Positions 22,523 to 33,592 of a DNA stretch of 64,000 bases are shown here, in pieces. The stretch comes from Vicia villosa (Eukaryota > Streptophyta > Magnoliopsida > Fabales > Fabaceae), in NCBI RefSeq assembly GCF_029867415.1, contig NC_081183.1:66538336-66602335 (forward strand), in the 5' to 3' direction. Under the pieces are notes generated by a model that saw only the letters and a program-made list of their open reading frames with translations, was not told the DNA's origin and did no database searches. The position numbers were made by a program, and so were the translations under genes. Each line of letters opens with the position of its first letter. Position 1 is the stretch's first letter.

Positions 22523-23413
22523 TATCACTTGTTTTATCAAGCTTTTTATTTATCTTTGAAAAATCACCAAAAATAGGTAAGTTAACCTTTTTAATCCCTT
22601 TTTTTTGTGTGATTTATTTACTTTGTGTATTTTAATACCATGTTAAAAAATCCCAACAGTATTTATTTTATCATCATTTGAAAATTAATCAAAAACATGT
22701 TCTTTATGTTTAAAAAAATCAACTAAAGATTGTTTTATTTTGATTGTTTCTTTTATAGAACTTTGTGAATGTTTGTTAATATTTGTTTAGGGTTAGGTTA
22801 GAGTGTCTTTCACTTATCTATGTACCCTTAGACCATTTCTCTTAAAGAAATTGATATTTAACAATTAAAATTAATTAGGTTTAGGTGTATGTTTCAAAAC
22901 CCTAATTTGAAAACCTTAGGTTTAAAACCCTAACAAAAAAATTTGCAACATGTTGATCTTTGTTTATCCATGTTTATTTGTGCTTTGTACATACTAGTTG
23001 ATTTTAATCCATGTGTTTGTACTTAAATGTTAAAACTTGTCTTGTACATATACTTGTTGATTTTATATCCATGTGATTTGTACTTGTTATTATTTTTGTT
23101 TATCTAACCCAATGTTTAATCATCACATTAATCATTCATACATGATTTGAATCCAAGGGCTTAGATACATCCATCTCTTGCTTGTTAACACTCACTTGTT
23201 TGTTCTTGTACATACATGATATTTATTGTTAATTGTTTAAGCTTGATGTTTTATCCAAAGGATGGGAATGATATTGACTAAATTGTCAAGGTACTTAAAT
23301 TCTTTTCCAATCTCTGTTACTTTTGTGTTAAGTATTTTAAAGCTTTTCACTTGTTTATGGTTTAGTATTGTTAAAGCTTAGCCTAAACCCTTTTGTTTTG
23401 AAACCTTGGTATT

Positions 23414-23515
23414 AAGAATAGAATTATTCCCGGTGAAACTATTCTTGATCCATTGATCTTGTTTTTAAACCTTGGTGTTAAGAGATGAATTATTCCCGGT
23501 GAAACTTCTCTTAAC
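23414..23515 (+). other. Two hairpins with a conserved ATTCCCGGTGAAA loop (family H1)
   Basis: Arms 23414-23421/23439-23446 (AAGAATAG/CTATTCTT) and 23477-23485/23507-23515 (GTTAAGAGA/TCTCTTAAC). Both stems are perfect, of different sequence, and enclose AATTATTCCCGGTGAAA. Four more members lie in LTR C. Confidence 0.7.
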
Positions 23516-23568
23516 CCATTGACCTTGTATTTTAAAGCTTGGTCCTTCTTTGATTTGTTTTAAAACTT

Positions 23569-23733
23569 GTTAAGTATTTTAAAGCTTAACCTTTTAAAAA
23601 TTATTAGGTATTTTAAAGCCTAATTCCTTTTCCAAAATTGTTAAGTATTTTAAAGCCTAATCTTCTTTTAAACTTGTTAAGTATTTTAAAGCTTAACCCT
23701 CTTTTAAAACTTGTGAGTATTTTAAAGCTCACA
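23569..23733 (+). other. Hairpin repeats with an invariant TATTTTAAAG loop (family H2)
   Basis: Perfect 6-bp stems around the same 10-nt loop: GTTAAG/CTTAAC (23569-23590 and 23676-23697), ATTAGG/CCTAAT (23603-23624), TGTGAG/CTCACA (23712-23733). One copy at 23640-23661 has a mismatch. Units are tandem with variable spacing. Confidence 0.7.
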
Positions 23734-24207
23734 CCCAAAAATATTTTGGCCACTTTGGCCCCCTTTTTCCTTTAAAAAAAAAAAGAGGAACTACAGAAGC
23801 TCTGACTTCCCTATTTCACTTAAGGGGTATGTAGGCCTAAGATACGATATCTTATCGAGCCCACTTTCAAAAACTTCTCTTCCCATCCCCACCCTCTATT
23901 TCAAACAAGTTTTTCACATAGGATTTTCAAAAAAGGTTATTTATAAACAAAAGACTATAACACAAAAACAAAGATGTTCCCATGGAGTACCATGGATATG
24001 AGGGGTGCTTAAAACCTTCCCCTTGTATAACAAACCCTCCGTAGCCAGAACTCTGATAAGTTTATTAGTTTTGATTTTAAAAACTTTTGTGGGTTTTATT
24101 CGCTCTTTCACCCATTCCTTTTTGGAAACAATAAAGCGCGGTGGCGACTCCGTTTTAAATAAGCTAAGTCTTCCCATGAATCTAGTCTCATCAAATTCAC
24201 CGCTACA

Positions 24208-24956
24208 AAGCTCAACCTGAGCTGGAAGTTTCTGACAACAAAGTGTGTCAGGTGATTACTACTAAGCAAGTGAAGAGCTGGCCCCTCAAAGGGAAATTAA
24301 CTTCTAGCAAGCTAAGCATCAAGTATGCCATGCTTCACAAGATAGGAGCTTCTAACTAGGTGCCTACTAATCACAAGTCCTCTGTTTCTACTGTCCTTGG
24401 AAAGTTCCTGTATGTTGTGGGAACAAAGGCTAAGTTTGATTATGGAACTTACATTTTTGACCAAACAATGAAACATGCAGGAAGTTTCAGTGTTAAGGGT
24501 CCAATTTCCTTTCCTTCCCTTATTTGTGGAATAATCTTGAACCAGTATTCCAGCATTCTCAATGAGAATGACTCAGCCTGCAAGAGAGAAAGCCCATTGG
24601 CATTCCACTATAAATTGTTTCAAGGAACACATGTCCCAGACATTGTTATGACTTCTACAGAGACATCCAAAAGTAGCTCATCTTCTAGTAAAGCTGAAGT
24701 CATTGCTATGCTCATGGAGACTTGCAAAGAACTGGATACTAGGAAGGTGACTATAGAGAAGATGATCAGCACACTGGAGATGGATGAAAATGATGATTTT
24801 ACTGGTGCTGCAGAGACAGAAGGTCAAGAGGATAAAGATGAACAGGAAAATGGAAGTGAGTTTGAAGAAGAGGTGGAAGAAGAGGCCAGTCCAGCTGATG
24901 GTACAGATGACGAAGGTGATGAAGACAACTCTGATGACTCTGAATCTGAAGACTAG
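24208..24956 (+). pseudogene. SIRE V envelope-like protein, C-terminal part
   Basis: In frame from 24210 to the stop at 24954-24956, about 248 residues, with one internal TAG at 24357-24359 where the related SIRE VIII protein has Trp (consistent with TGG to TAG). It matches the SIRE VIII envelope-like protein (31355-33394) over its C-terminal third, including phrases like KFDYGTYIFDQTM and FPSLICGIIL. A Lys/Glu-rich probable coiled coil and a very acidic Asp/Glu/Ser tail follow. No transmembrane segment is visible. The N-terminal part was separated by Ogre IV. 'Envelope-like' is only the customary name for the extra ORF of this lineage; no envelope function is shown. Confidence 0.75.
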
Positions 24957-25420
24957 AGCTGCTGTTAGTGGTGATTTTTTTTGGATTTTAATGATTTTTG
25001 TATCTTTTGATAATGGCTTGTAATTGTTTGAATATCAAGGTCACTTTGGCAACATTTCTGGCAAAAATGGGGAGTAGTGTATGGTGTCACCCCAGAACAA
25101 GTGATGTGTGTTTCAACTAGTATTCCCAATGAAGTAGTTGAATTAAGTGTCTTTTTGCTAATGGTAGTGTAGCTCTATGTGTGGTACCAGTAGCAGTATG
25201 CTTGTGTGGTAGTGTAACATTATGTTTTATGTAGCTGGTTATGTAGGTATGTATGTTGTCTGGTAGTAGTAGTATAATGCTAGCTATGCTTGATGATTTT
25301 TTGTAGATGTATTAGCTATGCCATGCTTGTGTGATTGTGTGCTGTGTGTTTTTCTGTTGCAAAGAATCTCTGATATGGTGATAGAGTGTTTTAGCCAAAA
25401 AATTTCCCAAGGGGGGAGTT
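24957..25420 (+). other. SIRE V 3' UTR and polypurine tract
   Basis: Non-coding, GT-rich with many TATG/GTAG words, ending in CCCAAGGGGGGAGTT, the plus-strand primer site next to the LTR. Confidence 0.65.
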
Positions 25421-26217
25421 TGTAGATGTTTTCATATTGGCTACATTTCGTGGTAAAACATTCCTGTGTGTTATGATGTCTTGACTAATGTCATGACATG
25501 CTATGTGTAGTGTTATGCAGATTTGTATGATTAAGAAAATACAGGAGTTAGTTGGATGTCATACTCGATGTCATGACATCAGTAATTGACAACAGTGGCT
25601 GTTATGTTTTGGCTGTTATGTTTTGCTATTATGTTCCCTTATTTATCTCAGGATACAATTTAGGAAACTATAAACTTAGTGTTGTATGGTTTACGCTAAA
25701 AGATCTCGTCTACATCATATGAGTTAACACCCTGATGATGTGGAAATTAGGTTAACTTGGTTAACCCTAATTTATGTTTGGAAGGCCCAAGGCCCAAGTG
25801 CTGCCTATAAGAAGATTATTAATCCTACATTCAAGCTTGATTGAAGCTTTTAAGCAAGATCAAGATTTGTTTGAAGTGTTTCTTCACTCTGTTGTTATTT
25901 TCATCTGTTTGTTATCACTGCTGTGATTGAGGGGGAATGAGTAGTAACTCAGGTCTAGCACTAGATTGAAATTGCATTGGGTAGGTCTTTAATGAGGAGG
26001 GTAAACTGGTAGTTTAACTCTGAATTAATACTGCTTATAATGGATTTCCTCCCTGGCTTGGTAGCCCCCAGAGTATGTGTTATTGTACACCGAATTAGGT
26101 AAACAATTCCCTGTGTTCTTTACTGTTTTTATTTACTTACTGCTAAAAGTAATTATCTGCTCAGTAGTGGATGTCATAACATCTGATACGACATCGATTA
26201 CCTGTTACTAGATTTCA
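25421..26217 (+). repeat. 3' LTR of SIRE V
   Basis: Starts TGTAGATG after the polypurine tract and ends CTAGATTTCA, about 797 bp. It is related to the SIRE VIII LTR (shared start and shared phrases such as CCTCCCTGGCTTGGTAGCC). U3 carries the palindrome ATGTCATGACAT at 25488-25499 and 25568-25579. The right flank is Ogre LTR C. Confidence 0.8.
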
Positions 26218-27429
26218 TCTGGGAAGAGCTTCAAGCTTCAAAACATGGTTCACACATCTCAAATTCCTTCACATGCTTCCATCATCAATGTCTAAAGAAA
26301 AATATACTTCAATTCAATATCAACAATTCTCATATTCATCTGGACAATAAAATTAGGGTTTTGACCTAATTCTTCTAGACAATTGACTTTTAATAAGGAA
26401 ATCGCTCCAAAACTCAAACCATGATTCAAAGACCTCTAATACTTCAATATAATCCATTCACTTTCTTCATTTGAAGAGGAGGGCTTGATTCATCACAAAA
26501 ATCCAAGATTGCACTTCAATTGGAAAAAGTCAACTATACCAAGATTGGCTTTGACTTTTGAGAAATTTGGTCAGCCATGAACTTTTAAAGATCAATATCA
26601 TCAATATATGATTATTGAAGTCGCTTGGCCAAAGAAAATCAAGAAAATCAATAAGTCAACAAAAGTCAAAATTAGGGTTTTTCAAGGGCATTTTGGGAAC
26701 TGAAAATTTTGCCTACACACTCAAAAATCTCCCAACATGAAAGTTGTAGATCTTGAAAAAACAAACAACTCTTCAAGGGGGGACTTTTGGCAAAAATTCA
26801 ATCATTTAAGAGTTGTGGAATCAAGAAGCCAAAGTCATCAAGACTTAGAAAATTTTCTAAGTGGAAAAACCTAGTTTTTCTTCCAACTTTCAGGGCCAAT
26901 TTTCACAAAATTCCCAAATGATTTTGAAGAAACACCAAACTAATTAATTGAAGTATATACCAAGGGCTTTACAAGTTATGCTCAACCATCTCCAATTTCA
27001 TTTTGAGCAAAAAGTTATGCATGTTCGAAGTTGGGCATTTGAAGTTGTTTAAGCCATGACAAAATTTTTACCTATTGCTAATTTTGTGCAAATGCCTCTA
27101 CCAATTGATGCTACATGCCACATAATACATCAGTTGAGATGCCATGTATTCATTTTCATCATTGCATAAATATTGAAGCATATTCCCAAAAACAAAGACA
27201 TGTGATTATGTAATGATTACATTTGGGAATTTATGGCAAATAAGTGAATCACCAAAGGAATCTCTTCCCAACACATTGGAACACATCTCTGCATCAGATT
27301 TGTCCCCCAAGATCAAGCAAAACCGAGGGCTAGGGAGTGGTATCAAAAAATCCATCATTGCACTTGGATATTCACATTTCTTCACTACTAAGTTTCAAAT
27401 GTTATGACCTCATCCAAGCTTATTTCACT
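26218..27429 (+). repeat. LTR C of Ogre VI, left segment
   Basis: Aligns with the first part of LTRs B and E. Its 5' end was separated by SIRE V, and it is interrupted at 27430 by SIRE VII (TSD TCACT at 27425-27429). It resumes at 47096. Holds no gene. Confidence 0.75.
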
Positions 27430-28572
27430 TGAAGGATAGAAAAACACTTAGAAAGGGGGGGGGGGGGGTTTGGATAAGTGTGACTTTAAAAACTTGTAAG
27501 ATAAAAGTAATGAACACAATTATTTTTATCCTGGTCATTGTTAACGAAACTACTCCAGTCCACCCCCTTAGAGTGATTTACCTCAACTGAGGATTTAATC
27601 CACTAATCCAACTGATTACAATGGTTATCCACTTAGAAAACTTCTAAGTCTTCTAGAGTATACAGATCACAACTTGATCACTCTAGGAATCACCATTTAG
27701 AAAACTTCTAAGTCTTCTAGAGTCTACTGATCACAACTTGATCACTCTAGGAACCTTTAACAATGTAAAATAATGTTTACAAGAGTATAGTTTTACTTCT
27801 TAAAAAGCTATAATCACAACAGAGATATTTCTCTTAAGTTCTAAGCTTAACATTCACTAAATATTACAAGAGTTTGTAAGGTTGAAGATGAAGTTCGTGG
27901 GCTTTGATTTTGACAGCGTTTTGGTATATTGCGCAAGTGTTCTCTTTGTTGCTTCTGATAAGAACTTCTATATATAGGCGTTTGAGAGAAGATGGCCGTT
28001 GGGTTGCATTTAATGCTCTGCGTGAATAGTACAACGCTGCATTTAATGTTTCACACTTTTGTCAACTACCTCGAGCCATGCTTTTGCTGCTTTTACTGAC
28101 TTTGCCTTGTGTAGCTTCTAACGTTCCTTTTGTCAGTCAGAGATTAGACTTAGTAGCCTGTCATCTTGTACTTGCTTCTGAACTCAAATTTGTAGATAAC
28201 AACGTTTGAATATCAGAGTCAATCAGCTTGGTGCAAAGCATCTTCTTGTCTTCTGACTTTGAAGAGCTTGAGCGTGATACCATTCAGAACATCAGTGCTT
28301 CTGCTTCTAACTTCATGTTCTTCTGATGCTTCACAGTTCATGTTCTGATTCTGCTTGACCATCTTCTGATGTCTTGCCAGAGCATGTTCTGATGTAGCCA
28401 TCTAGAACCTTCTGAGTCAGTGCTTATGAGCGCTGATTTGTGCATACTCTTTATATATTTCCTGAAATGGAAAATGCAAAGGATTCAAGTACCACATTGT
28501 CTTATACAAAATTCATATATAATGTTATCATCAAAACATAGAATATTGATCAGAACAAATCTTGTTCTAACA
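27430..28572 (-). repeat. 3' LTR of SIRE VII
   Basis: TG...CA-bounded 1143 bp. Partner of 45954-47095 with many small differences, including a G-run length change near 27455-27468. A TATA box on the minus strand (CCTATATATAG) lies near 27968-27977. U3 is dense in TCAGAA/TTCTGA words. Confidence 0.9.
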
Positions 28573-29370
28573 ATATCCCCCTTTTCGATGATGACAAAAA
28601 CATATATAATTGATATGAATTTGTAACCAGAATATCATATGACAAAAGGCAATTACACAGATATAGCATAAGCATATAATCAGAGTGTGTGAATATGTCT
28701 CCCCTAGAGATTAACAATCTCCCCCTGAAATTAATACTAGAAGAATTTTTAAATAAAAGACTTCCCTGAGTATTTTTCCATTTCAGTCGAGAGTTTCACG
28801 TAGCATAGAACTTCAGAACATTCAGAGCTTCTTCTTCTTGCTTCCATAGGACAACTTCAGAGCTTTGAATTTCTCTTTGTAATCAATTGAATCCGAGCAT
28901 ACTTGATTGTATCAGAACATTCTTGAATGTATCAGAGCATTCTTAAAAAAATGTATCATATCATTCTTCTTGCTTCTGATCTTGAGGCTTCACAGCACTA
29001 AGCTTGCTTTAATTTTCTAAGAACATGCTTTTTTATAGAATTGCTTTTCCTCATGTATTTGCTTCTCATGTTGAGCTTTTTCAGAATGTCTTCAATCCTC
29101 CAAAAACTATCAAAGACATAGAACTTGCAAATAAAGTTAGGAAATGTTGAGACTTAATCCCAGTAACTGATATAATAAATCAATTCAATTATCATGTTTC
29201 TCCCCCTTTTTGTCATAACATCAAAAAGCGTAAAAGATTCAGATGAAAAAGACACACAGAGTGAAGAAGATAAACTTTCATTGATTAATCAGAAGATACA
29301 AAAGATAGAAACAGATGCAAGTCAAGCAGATGCATAGAAACAAAGAAAACAAACTAAGACCAAAGACAGA
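28573..29370 (-). other. SIRE VII 3' UTR with polypurine tract
   Basis: The polypurine tract (AAAAGGGGGATAT on the minus strand) is at 28573-28585, next to the LTR. The rest is non-coding, with repeated TCAGAGC/CAGAAC words. Confidence 0.7.
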
Positions 29371-30083
29371 CTACGACGGGCCAAGCCTAGAAGCTAAGAC
29401 GGCCAAAAGGTTCTTAATCTCAGTAGTGTCTTCCTTCTTATTCTTCATGGATGATCTGAACTCATCATGAGTATCCTCGTGCTTGTCTAGACGAGTAGCC
29501 AAATTAGCTTGATTCTGTTGAAGAGCCTTCATAGTGTTCAAGAGAACAGAGGCAGAAGGTCCAGCAGAAGAAGCATCAAAGCTATTGTCTATATCAGGAG
29601 GATTCTTAGCAGCTTCAACCATGAGAACATCTCCTTAATTTTCCTCAACAGAAATTTTCTCAGCAGGATGATTCTCAACATGATGATTCTCAACATCAGC
29701 TTCAAAGACAAAAACATCTTCAGAATAAACAGGAGCAGGGATTTCAGCATCTGCATTTTCAAGAGCCAGAAGTATCTCAGCAAGATTCTCTGGAGGTGTT
29801 GGAGCAACAAGATTCTCCCTAAGCCAGTTGAATAAGGACTGAAAGTCTCTAGTCAAAACGTTGTATTGAGGCTTCCACACAACCATAGCCAGAAGATGCA
29901 CTTCTTCAAGCTCATCAACAGACTCCTTCTCTTCAAGAGATTTCCAGGTGGTGATGGGAAAGAAGTAGCTTTCTTCAAAGTCCCGAAGAAATCCAGAAGG
30001 ACCAGGAGCATCAGCCAAACAAGCTTCTTGAAGCTTCAGAAGGTCAGATTGAATATATCTTCTGAAAGCTCTCCAGAGATTCC
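29371..30083 (-). pseudogene. SIRE VII envelope-like protein, C-terminal part
   Basis: Continues the frame of 39288-40996 across the SIRE VIII insertion (both sides share the duplicated ATTCC). The frame runs through Pro- and Glu-rich sequence, meets an in-frame stop at 29635-29637, and continues to a probable coiled coil (KALQQNQANLATRLDKHED) and stop at 29371. The function of such proteins is unknown. Confidence 0.7.
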
Positions 30084-31014
30084 TGAAATTCTGGACTCAG
30101 ACACGCGATGTCGAGAAGGATGTTACGACATTACTATCTGAATGCTTTTAAACAAATGAACAATAAGTAAACAGAATAACAACACAAGAAAGTTGTTAAC
30201 CCAGTTCGGTGCAAACACACCTACATCTGGGGGCTACCAAGCCAGGGAGGAAGTCCACTATAAGTAATATCAATTTAAAGGTAATACAGATCAAGATTAC
30301 TCCTTTCACTTAATATCTACCCAATGCAACTTCAATCTAAACAACTTAGATCAGAGATCCTACTCACTCCCCCTCAATCACAGCAGTGATGAAAAACAGT
30401 CAACGAATAACAAAAGAAGACACACTTCTAAGACACAACTTGATCTTGCTTAAAAGCTTTGATCAAGTACAATAGTACTCTTGCTTAAAAGCTTTGAGTA
30501 CTTCTTACAACTCAAATCAAAACACCTAGACCAAGACAACCATCATGATGATTTTTTGGCTTACAAGAGAGCTAGAACGAAAACTTAAACAACGAACTCT
30601 TAAAGCTTCTCAACCAAAAACCCTCACGTCATCAGCAGCTCTTACGTAGAATATATAGCCTTCATAAAAATACAGCAGCTGGGCCTTGGATCCACAAATA
30701 GTTTTAACCCTAATAAAACTAATCTCCATAAATCAAGGAACTAAAATATTAACCATCAAAGACGTCCTTGAATCAGATCAGAATCCATCATTACCAAATA
30801 AAGCGCATAGGATCTTATCAGATCACATAACCATAAATAGAAATAGAAAAGAACGTAACAGCTGCGAATGTCATGACATCGGCCTTGACATCAGGTAAAG
30901 GCCTGCATAAGGAAAAACTTCACAACAGTAGAATGCATGTCATGACACCAGGTTTGACAAGATAGAACCACAATTAGTTTTACCAAAAATTACAGCCAAT
31001 CAACAACATCTACA
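30084..31014 (-). repeat. 3' LTR of SIRE VIII
   Basis: 931 bp, TG...CA on the minus strand. TATA-like GGCTATATAT on the minus strand at 30651-30660. Palindromes in U3: ATGTCATGACAT (30868-30879) and a related CATGTCATGACA (about 30936-30947). Confidence 0.93.
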
Positions 31015-31030
31015 AACTCCCCCTTTGGCA
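31015..31030 (-). other. Polypurine tract of SIRE VIII
   Basis: On the minus strand AAAGGGGGAGTT immediately precedes the TGTAGATG start of the 3' LTR. The SIRE V tract is nearly the same. Confidence 0.8.
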
Positions 31031-31354
31031 AATTTTTGGCTAAAACACTAATAGATGTAACCAAACAGATATCAGAGCATACACAGCAGCCAACAACAGA
31101 AAAAAATTCTGTAAGCAACAACAGCATCTTGATTAATCACCAGAAAACCAGAAAATATCTACTTAATCAACTGTTACAGAAACCACTTGTCATTGTCAGG
31201 GAGAACCAGGTAACACCCAAAGTAAAGAAAACAACAAAAACAACCATGTCCAAGAAAAACCAAAAGACCACCAAAACAAAACAACAAAAACAACCACCAC
31301 TATTACTCCCCCTTTTTAGCCACAAAAGGAGCCAAAACACAATCATAATCAGAG
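31031..31354 (-). other. SIRE VIII 3' UTR
   Basis: About 320 bases of non-coding, A-rich (plus strand) sequence between the envelope-like stop and the polypurine tract. No gene is supported. Confidence 0.7.
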
Positions 31355-33394
31355 CTAATCATCAGACCCATCACTGTCTTCATCACTAGAGCCACCAGGA
31401 TTGTCATCACTTGAGCCACCAGGATTGTCATCACTTGAGCTACTAGTCTCTTCAGCAGCATCACTACTCCCACTTTCAGCACCCTCAGCCTCAGTATCCT
31501 CAGCCTCTTCCTCAGCCACTTCCTCAGCACCTTTGTCTTCATCCATATTGTCACCATCATTTTCACCAGCAAGGTCATCATCTGTGGACTGCTCAAGACT
31601 CTGGATGAGCTTTTCAAGTTTCAGCTTCCTGTTGTCCAACTCTTGACAGGTCTCTTTCAGCTCAGCAATAAGAAGAGCTTTGTTCACAGACTTGCTGGGT
31701 TGTGATGTCCCAGCAGATGTCATGTCATCAGACCTCTGCAGCAGCTTGTAGTGAAAAGACAAAGCACTCTCCCTCTTACATACAGAATCTTTACTTTTTA
31801 GAATTCCAGGGTGTTGCTTGAGGATTATCCCACATATCAGAGATGGGAAAGCAATGGGAAGCTTGGTAGCAGAGGTACCAACATGCCTCATAGTTTGATC
31901 AAATATGTAAGTCCCATAGTCAAATTTTGTCTTGGTTCCCACAGCATATATGAATCTTCCTAGGCCAACAGCAATGGTAGAAGTGTGATTGGTAGGCACC
32001 CAGTTAGCAGCACCAATTTTGTGCAGCAATGCATACCTGACATTAAGAGAACTAGCAGACAGTTTGCTTTTTATGGGCCACTTCTTAACCTTACCACCAG
32101 TGATTACCTTGCACACCTCATTATCAGTCACTTCAAGCTCAGGTTGAGCCTCAGCATCTCTACCTAGATATAGGTTGATAACCGCAGGGGAAAAATCTAT
32201 ACACTTTCTTCTAACATACAACTTATGAAAATCATCAGTTCTTCCATCACCACAATCTTGAGACAAATTCACAATAAATTCCTTCACAAGCATTTCATAA
32301 CACTTAGAGAAATGAGTAACAGTTTTAATCAAACCTGCAGACTTGATGAGCTTCATGACCTCTTGACATTCCAGAGCATCATTAGCTAATTCTCTTTCTA
32401 GAGCCAGCCTTCTTTGATACACAAACTTCCACTGGATAGCATTTGAAGCATAGTGCAAGTAAATGTTGTCCAAAGGAACATCACGAACCTTTGTGGAGGA
32501 TTTTGTGACAGCAATCTTCTTCTTTGATGGGATGTCAGGGACATCACTTAAGACATCATCTTCAGGGGCAGAAACACTTCTTTCCTTCCTCTTCTTCACA
32601 GCAGTCTTGCTCCCAGTGGTTGAAGGTTCAGCAGGGACCTTCTTGATCTTCTTTATAGTGACCTTCTTTTGAGGAGTAACTTGAGGAGTAGCTTGAGGTT
32701 TGGAAAGATCTTGATCACAAACCTGTTTGCCCTTACGAGTCTTGACTCTATGAGAGATGCTAGAGATGAGCTCATCATCAGCAATGTCAATAGAATCATC
32801 CAGATCATCCAGATTCACCACATCATGCACAGTAGGGCCTTCATTAGGGGTTTCTTTAGAAGGAGCAACAGGAACCTCTTCAGCTTTCTCAGGTTCAAGA
32901 ATCTCAGCATCTTTAGTACCAGATGTTTCAACATTGATAGCTTCAGATGTCTCAACATCTTTGTCACCAGGGGTCTTCTCATCATTGTTGCCAACAGATG
33001 TCTCAACATCACCCTGATCTTTGCTAGCATCATCTTGACCATCTTGATCATCTTTGCTGTTCTCAGAGGCAGGAATTTGGGCTAGAGGAACAGATATTCC
33101 ATCAACCTGGTGCCCTTCATTCAAGATTCTTGTGACAATATCTGCAATCGCATTGTGAACATAAGCAGAGCCCTCTCTACCTTGAACAGAAAAAGTTTCT
33201 CGAACAGATCCACCAGTTGATTTTCTTGCATGCATCTTTCTTGGTGGATTACGAACAGGATCGGTAGCAGGAACAGAGTTCAATGGTACAACATTCAACA
33301 CAACATCTTGATCACTCACCACATTGGGTGCCCTAGATCCTGATGCTGTTTCAGAGGAAGGAGAAGATTTCTTTGAGGGAGAACTCTGAGACAT
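31355..33394 (-). CDS. SIRE VIII envelope-like protein (extra 3' ORF)
   Basis: About 679 residues from ATG 33394 (MSQSSPSKKSS). The frame is open to 33547, but the upstream part looks like pyrimidine-rich leader (TTTTCTCTCACC before the ATG), so the internal Met is the better start. Layout: Ser/Pro-rich start, Asp/Glu- and Thr-rich region, basic KKRK patches, a folded core with KLYVRRKCIDFSPAVINLYLG (a pattern typical of plant 'envelope-like'/putative transposon proteins), a probable coiled coil (ELKETCQELDNRKLKLEKL), and an acidic Ser/Asp tail with NPGGSSDD repeats. I see no signal peptide or membrane span. It lies 199 bp downstream of gag-pol. The role in the element is unknown; the basic patches would suit nuclear or nucleic-acid association (inference). 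Confidence 0.8.
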   Translation of the reverse strand: MSQSSPSKKSSPSSETASGSRAPNVVSDQDVVLNVVPLNSVPATDPVRNPPRKMHARKSTGGSVRETFSVQGREGSAYVHNAIADIVTRILNEGHQVDGISVPLAQIPASENSKDDQDGQDDASKDQGDVETSVGNNDEKTPGDKDVETSEAINVETSGTKDAEILEPEKAEEVPVAPSKETPNEGPTVHDVVNLDDLDDSIDIADDELISSISHRVKTRKGKQVCDQDLSKPQATPQVTPQKKVTIKKIKKVPAEPSTTGSKTAVKKRKERSVSAPEDDVLSDVPDIPSKKKIAVTKSSTKVRDVPLDNIYLHYASNAIQWKFVYQRRLALERELANDALECQEVMKLIKSAGLIKTVTHFSKCYEMLVKEFIVNLSQDCGDGRTDDFHKLYVRRKCIDFSPAVINLYLGRDAEAQPELEVTDNEVCKVITGGKVKKWPIKSKLSASSLNVRYALLHKIGAANWVPTNHTSTIAVGLGRFIYAVGTKTKFDYGTYIFDQTMRHVGTSATKLPIAFPSLICGIILKQHPGILKSKDSVCKRESALSFHYKLLQRSDDMTSAGTSQPSKSVNKALLIAELKETCQELDNRKLKLEKLIQSLEQSTDDDLAGENDGDNMDEDKGAEEVAEEEAEDTEAEGAESGSSDAAEETSSSSDDNPGGSSDDNPGGSSDEDSDGSDD

Positions 33395-33592
33395 GGTGAG
33401 AGAAAATGGAAAGCTGGGTAAAGGTTTGTGAATGCAGAAAAACAAAGAGATAGCGTGAGTGTGGAGGATAGGTTTTGAGGGAATGGAAACCGTTTGGGCA
33501 GATTGTAAAAAGGGGGGAAAACACACTTTAATGTGTAATGATATCAAATATTTGGAGAGAGAAATAATGCTGGCCCCACCCCCAATTAATTG

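Larger units (their letters stand above)
19695..24207 (+). repeat. LTR E: 3' LTR of Ogre IV
   Basis: Starts TGTTTCACCCC after a polypurine tract and ends ...TTCACCGCTACA, about 4513 bp. The right flank is the middle of a SIRE envelope-like gene, so element IV inserted there; AAGCT (24208-24212) is the expected target duplication. Contains a TATA box (21153), tRNA-like B-boxes (22334, 22487), and two covarying hairpin families (23414-23515 and 23569-23733). No gene is visible. Confidence 0.8.
24208..26217 (+). mobile_element. SIRE/Maximus-type element V, 3' end
   Basis: Envelope-like C-terminal coding sequence, 3' UTR, a purine-rich tract (GGGGGGAGTT, 25411-25420) and a 3' LTR, all in + orientation. 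It is the closest relative in this window of SIRE VIII. The 5' part should lie left of Ogre IV. Confidence 0.85.

Noticed and set aside
24360..24956. A host gene with an acidic C-terminus
   Set aside because: It continues upstream in frame to 24210 and matches the SIRE VIII envelope-like protein; it is followed by a polypurine tract and LTR.
31036..31389. 117-residue plus-strand open frame
   Set aside because: Antisense to the SIRE VIII 3' UTR and acidic tail; composition is Lys/Thr/Gln-rich noise.
32669..33085. 138-residue plus-strand open frame and its neighbours 32463-32672 and 32757-33017
   Set aside because: Shadows of the envelope-like ORF on the other strand; no supporting start context or homology.
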